This document shows, piece after piece, positions 22,849 through 26,290 of a DNA stretch of 26,290 nucleotides. The position numbers were made by a program, and so were the translations under genes. Below the pieces are notes generated by a model. It did no database searches, was not told the origin of the DNA, and saw nothing but the letters and a program-made list of their open reading frames with translations. Origin of the DNA: a candidate division CSSED10-310 bacterium (lineage in GTDB: Bacteria > CSSED10-310 > JAFGDC01); contig JAFGDC010000400.1 of assembly GCA_016932295.1 (NCBI GenBank), forward strand, positions 1 through 26,290. Reading direction: 5' to 3'. The first letter of the stretch is position 1. Each line of letters starts with the position of its first letter.

Positions 22849-23085
22849 ATGCCTATCATTCGGGTTGTCTGCACCAGTCCGCTGCGCTGCTCGGGCGGAA
22901 AGTCCGAATGGCGGTTGGAGTTCGCGAATCCCATCACGGTGAGTGAGATACTGGAACAGACGGGGTACGGCAAGCGGGAGATACCTTACATCACCGCTGA
23001 CTGGAAGGGCGTTCGCGTCTCACCACGGCATCGGTTGGACGAGGACGGCGTGCTTCACCTGACGCTGCTGGCGGGTGGCGGTTGA
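22849..23085 (+). CDS. ThiS/MoaD-like sulfur-carrier protein
   Basis: 78 residues with a beta-grasp (ubiquitin-like) pattern: a first strand IIRVVCTS, helix region ITVSEILEQTGYGKREI, a central strand pair YITADWKGVRVSPRHRL, then DEDGVLHLTLLAGGG. The last three residues are Gly, as required for C-terminal adenylation and thiocarboxylate formation in ThiS- and MoaD-type carriers. Cys9 and Cys14 are unusual for the family. The ATG lies 4 bp after the larE stop, with AGGGA upstream, so the two genes are almost certainly one unit. The obvious inference is that it passes sulfur to, or receives it from, the LarE-like enzyme. No E1-like activating enzyme (ThiF/MoeB) is in the window, so the LarE PP-loop protein itself or a distant ThiF must activate it. 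Confidence 0.8.
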   Translation: MPIIRVVCTSPLRCSGGKSEWRLEFANPITVSEILEQTGYGKREIPYITADWKGVRVSPRHRLDEDGVLHLTLLAGGG

Positions 23086-23101
23086 AGAACCGGGCACATG
23101 C

Positions 23102-23118
23102 CATCCCGCAGTGGGATG
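23102..23118 (+). terminator. Short hairpin after the sulfur-carrier gene
   Basis: CATCCC-GCAGT-GGGATG forms a 6-bp stem with a 5-nt loop, 16 bp after the stop. No T-tract follows. The gene meets the sulfatase gene tail to tail, so a bidirectional terminator is expected here, but this hairpin is weak. Confidence 0.3.
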
Positions 23119-23218
23119 AACTCCCCCCACCGGCATGATCCATCGCTGGCGGATGTTCGATCCAGGCGCACGGATTCACATCACCGGTGGATGATCCATC
23201 CGCTCGTTATCCTGGTTA

Positions 23219-24679
23219 TCAGTTGATGTACCCCAGTTCACGCAACTGCGCCATCTCTTCTTCGTTCACCATCAGCGCCTGTTCCTTGATTTCCTCCATA
23301 TCGTTCCGCCAGGCACGGATTCGGCTGGTAAGCTTCCTGACCATGGAGCGTTCTCTGGTTGTCAGGTTGTGGGTCTCGGCAGGGTCAGAGGTCAAATCGT
23401 ACAGATCGCGAATCTTGCCGCGCTGATCGGCGACAGCTTTCCAACCATTCAATCTGATGGATATCAGCTCTTCTCCGGTATCCGTAAACACCGGCACATC
23501 ATCCTCTTCGCCTCGCGGTGGGACGCCACCGGTCAGAATGTCCCGCCTGCTCTCTCCCCGCATCCGTTGCGGCGCCTGGTAACCCAGTATATCGAGCACG
23601 GTGGGGGTGAGATCCAGAAGGCGCACCTGTCGGCTCACCAGGACACCCTCGGGAAGTACGCCCGGCAGGCGCAGCAGCAGGGGAACCTGCAGGACTCCTT
23701 CATGCACCACTCCCGCATGCCCGAAATAGTGATCCTTCTCGTACATCACCTCGCCGTGGTCAGCCGTTACCACCACCAGTGTATTCTTCATCAGACCAAG
23801 TCGCCGCAGCGTCTCCAACACCAGTCCGACAGCGTAATCCGTGTACGCCACCTCGCCGGCGTACAGGCGCTTGACATACTCCACCTCAAGTCGATCCAAC
23901 AGTATCTTCTCGGCATGGATACGGAGGAAGTCCTCGGTGAGATAGAAGCGGCGGCGCGGATTGATTTCTCTCGCGAACATATCGAAGTAACGCTGTGACG
24001 GGGCATAGGGCTGATGAGGCTCGAAATAATGCAGCCACATAAAGAAGGGGGCATGCTGATGCTCCTCGAGCCATCCGATGCCCCGCTGGCTGATCTGCTC
24101 CGCCCCGAGAATGTAGTAACTCATCTTGGATGCCGATGCCGCCACGTGGGTCGGAGTGGGTTCAATACCGGTTGCCTGAGTATTTCCGGTTTCCACCGAG
24201 ATTCCCACGGTTTCATGCAGGCGAATGGTTTCCAGGTAGGTTTCGAATCCCTGACTCAAGCCGTTGCCTGCCGGGTCACCGGCGCTGATATTGGAGATGG
24301 CGCACGTATGATATCCACCGGTGGACAGCAATTCCGCCAACGTGATCACTTCTCTGGGCAGATGCATGCCGTTCCTGATCACGCGGTGCTCGCGCGGATG
24401 CAAACCGGTCATCATGGTGCTGTGAGATGGAGTGGTGAGAGGTGACGATGTGATGGCCTGGGTGCACGTGACCCCTTCCCGGCTCAATTGGTCAATGACA
24501 GGCGTCCCGGCGCCTGCTCGACCGTACCCGCCCAGGTAATCGGCGCGGAGAGTATCAAGAGTGATCAGCAAAACGTTGTACGACGGCGGTGGTGGTGAGG
24601 CGATGGGGGATTCGAGAGGTTCTCCGCATGCCGCGAGAAAGGTGCTGAATAACAATACAAAACCAATGTAACGCTTCAT
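23219..24679 (-). CDS. Sulfatase-fold hydrolase, lipoprotein, Thr nucleophile type
   Basis: 486 residues of the alkaline phosphatase/sulfatase superfamily. A lipoprotein signal (MKRYIGFVLLFSTFLAAC, lipobox LAAC, Cys18) would anchor it in the envelope. Metal-site motifs: LLITLDTLRADYLGGYG (37-53, Asp42), LTTPSHSTMMTGLHPREH (81-98) and VVTADHGEVMYE followed by YFGHAGVVHEG. In true sulfatases the second motif is C/S-x-P-S-R, with Cys or Ser converted to formylglycine; here Thr82 and His86 occupy the Cys and Arg positions, so sulfatase activity by formylglycine is unlikely and a phosphoesterase or phospho-group transfer role is more plausible. MKRYIG at 24679 is chosen as start because of the signal sequence and because a promoter lies only 13-41 bp upstream. 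Confidence 0.88.
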   Translation of the reverse strand: MKRYIGFVLLFSTFLAACGEPLESPIASPPPPSYNVLLITLDTLRADYLGGYGRAGAGTPVIDQLSREGVTCTQAITSSPLTTPSHSTMMTGLHPREHRVIRNGMHLPREVITLAELLSTGGYHTCAISNISAGDPAGNGLSQGFETYLETIRLHETVGISVETGNTQATGIEPTPTHVAASASKMSYYILGAEQISQRGIGWLEEHQHAPFFMWLHYFEPHQPYAPSQRYFDMFAREINPRRRFYLTEDFLRIHAEKILLDRLEVEYVKRLYAGEVAYTDYAVGLVLETLRRLGLMKNTLVVVTADHGEVMYEKDHYFGHAGVVHEGVLQVPLLLRLPGVLPEGVLVSRQVRLLDLTPTVLDILGYQAPQRMRGESRRDILTGGVPPRGEEDDVPVFTDTGEELISIRLNGWKAVADQRGKIRDLYDLTSDPAETHNLTTRERSMVRKLTSRIRAWRNDMEEIKEQALMVNEEEMAQLRELGYIN

Positions 24680-24691
24680 GATGTCTCGTTC

Positions 24692-24720
24692 TATGTATGA
24701 CATGGCCGGTCACTTGTAAA
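24692..24720 (-). promoter_or_regulatory. Candidate promoter of the sulfatase-fold lipoprotein
   Basis: On the minus strand TTTACA (24715-24720, 5 of 6) and TACATA (24692-24697, weak) are 17 bp apart. The transcript would start about 5-10 nt before the ATG at 24679, which excludes the in-frame ATG at 24703. Confidence 0.42.
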
Positions 24721-24878
24721 GGAAAAAACGGAACACCTCGTCATTCCGTGCAGGATTCACGGGATTCGAATCATGGTAAAGGAATTTCCCCTGGAATTCA
24801 GAAGCGCGTCATGCATTTCATGGAACTCCATCGAGACGGCTCGATGCAGACTCATCAATCCGGGTCATAGATCACGCG

Positions 24879-24907
24879 CCGCCGCCAGCCATCATGACCG
24901 GCGGCGG
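24879..24907. repeat. 8-bp GC-rich inverted repeat in divergent intergenic region
   Basis: CCGCCGCC (24879-24886) and GGCGGCGG (24900-24907) form a perfect 8-bp stem around a 13-nt loop. It lies between the divergent lipoprotein and protease genes, just upstream of the protease promoter, so it is more likely a regulatory or structural element than a terminator. Confidence 0.45.
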
Positions 24908-24920
24908 AATTTCACCCGCC

Positions 24921-24949
24921 TTGAGAGGCGACGGTCACAATGCTACTCT
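24921..24949 (+). promoter_or_regulatory. Candidate promoter of the site-2 protease gene
   Basis: TTGAGA (24921-24926, 5 of 6) is separated by 17 bp from TACTCT (24944-24949, 3 of 6). GGAGG at 24956-24960 and the ATG at 24967 follow, giving a very short leader. Confidence 0.4.
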
Positions 24950-24966
24950 GCTGTCGGAGGTCATTG

Positions 24967-26190
24967 ATGCAAGAATACACACCTCGAATCGAATACATGC
25001 CCCCCAAGGGATACCAGGCTGGTTCACAGCCCGAGAAGGAACCGGACAAGCGGATCAACGTCATGCTCTTCATAGCCACCGTCATCACCACGCTGCTGGT
25101 GGGCACGGCCTACGCCGGCGGTCCGATGTGGCACATCTGGCGCGGGTTGCCCTTTGCACTTGCCCTTCTGCTCATTCTGGGTGTTCACGAAATGGGGCAC
25201 TTCGTGATGTGCAAGCTCCACGGGGTGAAGGCGACGCTGCCGTACTTCATACCGTTCCTGAACGGCATCGGCACCCTGGGGGCGTTCATCAAGATCCGCC
25301 AGCCGATTCCTTCCCGCCGGGCTTTGATCAACATCGGCTTCGGTGGTCCACTGGCGGGCTTCGTAATCGCCCTGCCGCTGACAGTAATCGGTTTCTTGCT
25401 CTCTTCAGTCACCGAACCGCAGGCAAGCGGCATGATGATGGTGATGGGCGACTCGCTGCTCACCAGGTTCATCGCCGCTATCACGCATCCGGGTATGCCC
25501 GCGAACGCGGTGTTGACGCTGCACCCAATTGGCTTCGCCGGCTGCATCGGGCTACTGGTGACCGCCTTCAACCTGCTGCCCGTCGGCCAACTCGATGGTG
25601 GACACATCGCATACGCCATGTTCGGAACCAAACATCGACTGATAGCCAGACTCACCCTTCTCTTCTTCTTTCTCATGGGGTTCATCTGGATGGGCTGGTG
25701 GTTCTGGGCGGTGCTCGTGCTCGTGCTCGGACTGGATCATCCGAGACCCATTAATGACCTCCAACCGCTACGCGGGTTTCACAAGAAACTGGGTTGGCTG
25801 GCCGCCGTAATCCTGGTCCTGACCTTCGTCCCCATGCCATTCTACACGGTAATGGTGGAGCTGCCGCCAAAGTTATCCCAGCCGCCACCGCGCGGAATCC
25901 AGGTGAATCTGTTCGATCAATGCATCCATGGCATCGTGCCAGGCGAGTTTGACATGCGGGTGACCGCGCCGGAAGAGGAGGGCACAGTCTCGACCGCAGG
26001 CCAGACCGATATCGGCGCATCTGGCCTCACCGGGGCCATTGACCTCGCAACCCATGACTGCGACGGTGAGTGGAGCTTTGATACCCCGCAGGTGATGGCG
26101 CAGTCGGGTAACCATGGGCAGCAGATCTTCCCTGCAGCGCCCGCACATGGGGCAGGAAATCAGCCGGGGTCCGGGCTCACGCAAACCTAG
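24967..26190 (+). CDS. Site-2 protease family protein (M50 metalloprotease)
   Basis: An intramembrane zinc protease. From the ATG at 24967 (GGAGG 6 nt upstream) it reads an N-terminal hydrophilic stretch, a helix (about 31-50), VHEMGH with zinc ligands His74 and His78 and catalytic Glu75, PYFIPF, a GFGGPLAGFVIALP helix (124-137), NLLPVGQLDGGH (202-213; Asp210 is the third zinc ligand), and two further helices ending near FVPMPFY at 287-293. It lacks a visible PDZ domain. Residues from about 303 to the stop (407) lie antisense to the ispG gene, are low in hydrophobic order and do not look like M50 sequence, so the natural end is probably near residue 300-310 or the tail is non-functional. Substrate unknown; typical roles are release of anti-sigma factors or membrane-protein quality control. 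Confidence 0.86.
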   Translation: MQEYTPRIEYMPPKGYQAGSQPEKEPDKRINVMLFIATVITTLLVGTAYAGGPMWHIWRGLPFALALLLILGVHEMGHFVMCKLHGVKATLPYFIPFLNGIGTLGAFIKIRQPIPSRRALINIGFGGPLAGFVIALPLTVIGFLLSSVTEPQASGMMMVMGDSLLTRFIAAITHPGMPANAVLTLHPIGFAGCIGLLVTAFNLLPVGQLDGGHIAYAMFGTKHRLIARLTLLFFFLMGFIWMGWWFWAVLVLVLGLDHPRPINDLQPLRGFHKKLGWLAAVILVLTFVPMPFYTVMVELPPKLSQPPPRGIQVNLFDQCIHGIVPGEFDMRVTAPEEEGTVSTAGQTDIGASGLTGAIDLATHDCDGEWSFDTPQVMAQSGNHGQQIFPAAPAHGAGNQPGSGLTQT

Positions 26191-26290
26191 TTCACGCAAA
26201 ATATTCCAGGCAACCCAGACCTCTTCCAACGGATCGGCGGTAAGGGACACCCTGATGGTGTCGCCAATGCCGTCAGCCAGCAACAGGGAC
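25873..26290 (-). CDS. ispG: IspG, C-terminal part (runs off right edge)
   Basis: The C-terminal 139 residues of 4-hydroxy-3-methylbut-2-enyl diphosphate synthase, the [4Fe-4S] enzyme of the MEP isoprenoid pathway that converts methylerythritol cyclodiphosphate to HMBPP. Motifs are SLLLADGIGDTIRVSLTADP, SCPMCGRC (two cluster Cys) and VMGCEVNGPGEA (third cluster Cys and substrate-binding NGPGEA), then DIGLACG. The frame stays open to the window edge (the family pattern 'GSLLLxGIGDTIRVSLT' continues past 26283), so no start is visible. The stop TAA is at 25873-25875. Its 3' end overlaps the M50 protease frame antisense. Confidence 0.95.
   Translation of the reverse strand, partial: SLLLADGIGDTIRVSLTADPLEEVWVAWNILRELGLREPGPRLISCPMCGRCREDLLPMVTRLRHHLRGIKAPLTVAVMGCEVNGPGEARCADIGLACGRDCALLFRRGHPHVKLAWHDAMDALIEQIHLDSARWRLG

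Overview
The window (about 57% GC by eye, 26.3 kb) looks like chromosome of an uncultured Gram-negative-type bacterium rather than a plasmid or prophage. Housekeeping genes (ackA, a tRNA-Leu, rsmG, ilvE, ispG) are mixed with a probable outer-membrane protein, a lipoprotein with a clear lipobox and several conserved but uncharacterised membrane proteins. The membrane cassette with a DUF6754-type protein is, from memory, typical of candidate phyla and deep-branching anaerobe-rich lineages. I cannot assign a phylum from the sequence alone. No phage, transposase, CRISPR or rRNA signal was found.

Left part (1-10.5 kb): acetate kinase; a tRNA-Leu(CAG) with its own promoter and terminator on the minus strand; then a plus-strand run of a lysine-2,3-aminomutase-family radical SAM enzyme, an RsmG-like methyltransferase overlapping it by 4 bp, a possible small Cys-rich ORF, and an FHA-GGDEF diguanylate cyclase. 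Facing these on the minus strand are a polysaccharide deacetylase, a 466-aa protein I do not recognise (coiled coil, nuclease-like core lacking catalytic residues, winged helix), a GT-C-type membrane glycosyltransferase-like protein ending inside a 13-bp tandem repeat, and the branched-chain aminotransferase IlvE.

Centre (10.5-17.3 kb): a divergent intergenic region with nested inverted repeats separates ilvE from a zinc-ribbon/four-helix membrane protein. Then comes a tight four-gene minus-strand cassette of membrane proteins headed by a secreted FN3/DUF6754-type protein, preceded by a B12-binding-domain radical SAM gene. The cassette looks like an envelope complex of unknown function.

Right part (17.3-26.3 kb): five consecutive ferritin-superfamily genes, all plus strand with gaps of at most 36 bp, form an apparent operon of four rubrerythrin-like di-iron proteins and one classical ferritin. 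This suggests an integrated peroxide-defence and iron-storage unit. After a gene-poor stretch come a probable outer-membrane beta-barrel protein (minus, apparently leaderless mRNA), a two-gene unit of a LarE-type PP-loop sulfur transferase plus a ThiS/MoaD-like carrier ending in GGG (plus), a sulfatase-fold lipoprotein with Thr in the nucleophile position (minus), a site-2 protease (plus) and the C-terminal part of IspG (minus, running off the right edge). The protease frame runs more than 300 nt antisense through ispG.

The best candidates for undescribed biology are the five-gene ferritin-like operon, the four-gene membrane cassette and the LarE plus sulfur-carrier pair. All functional calls rest on motifs recognised by eye; no database search was run.
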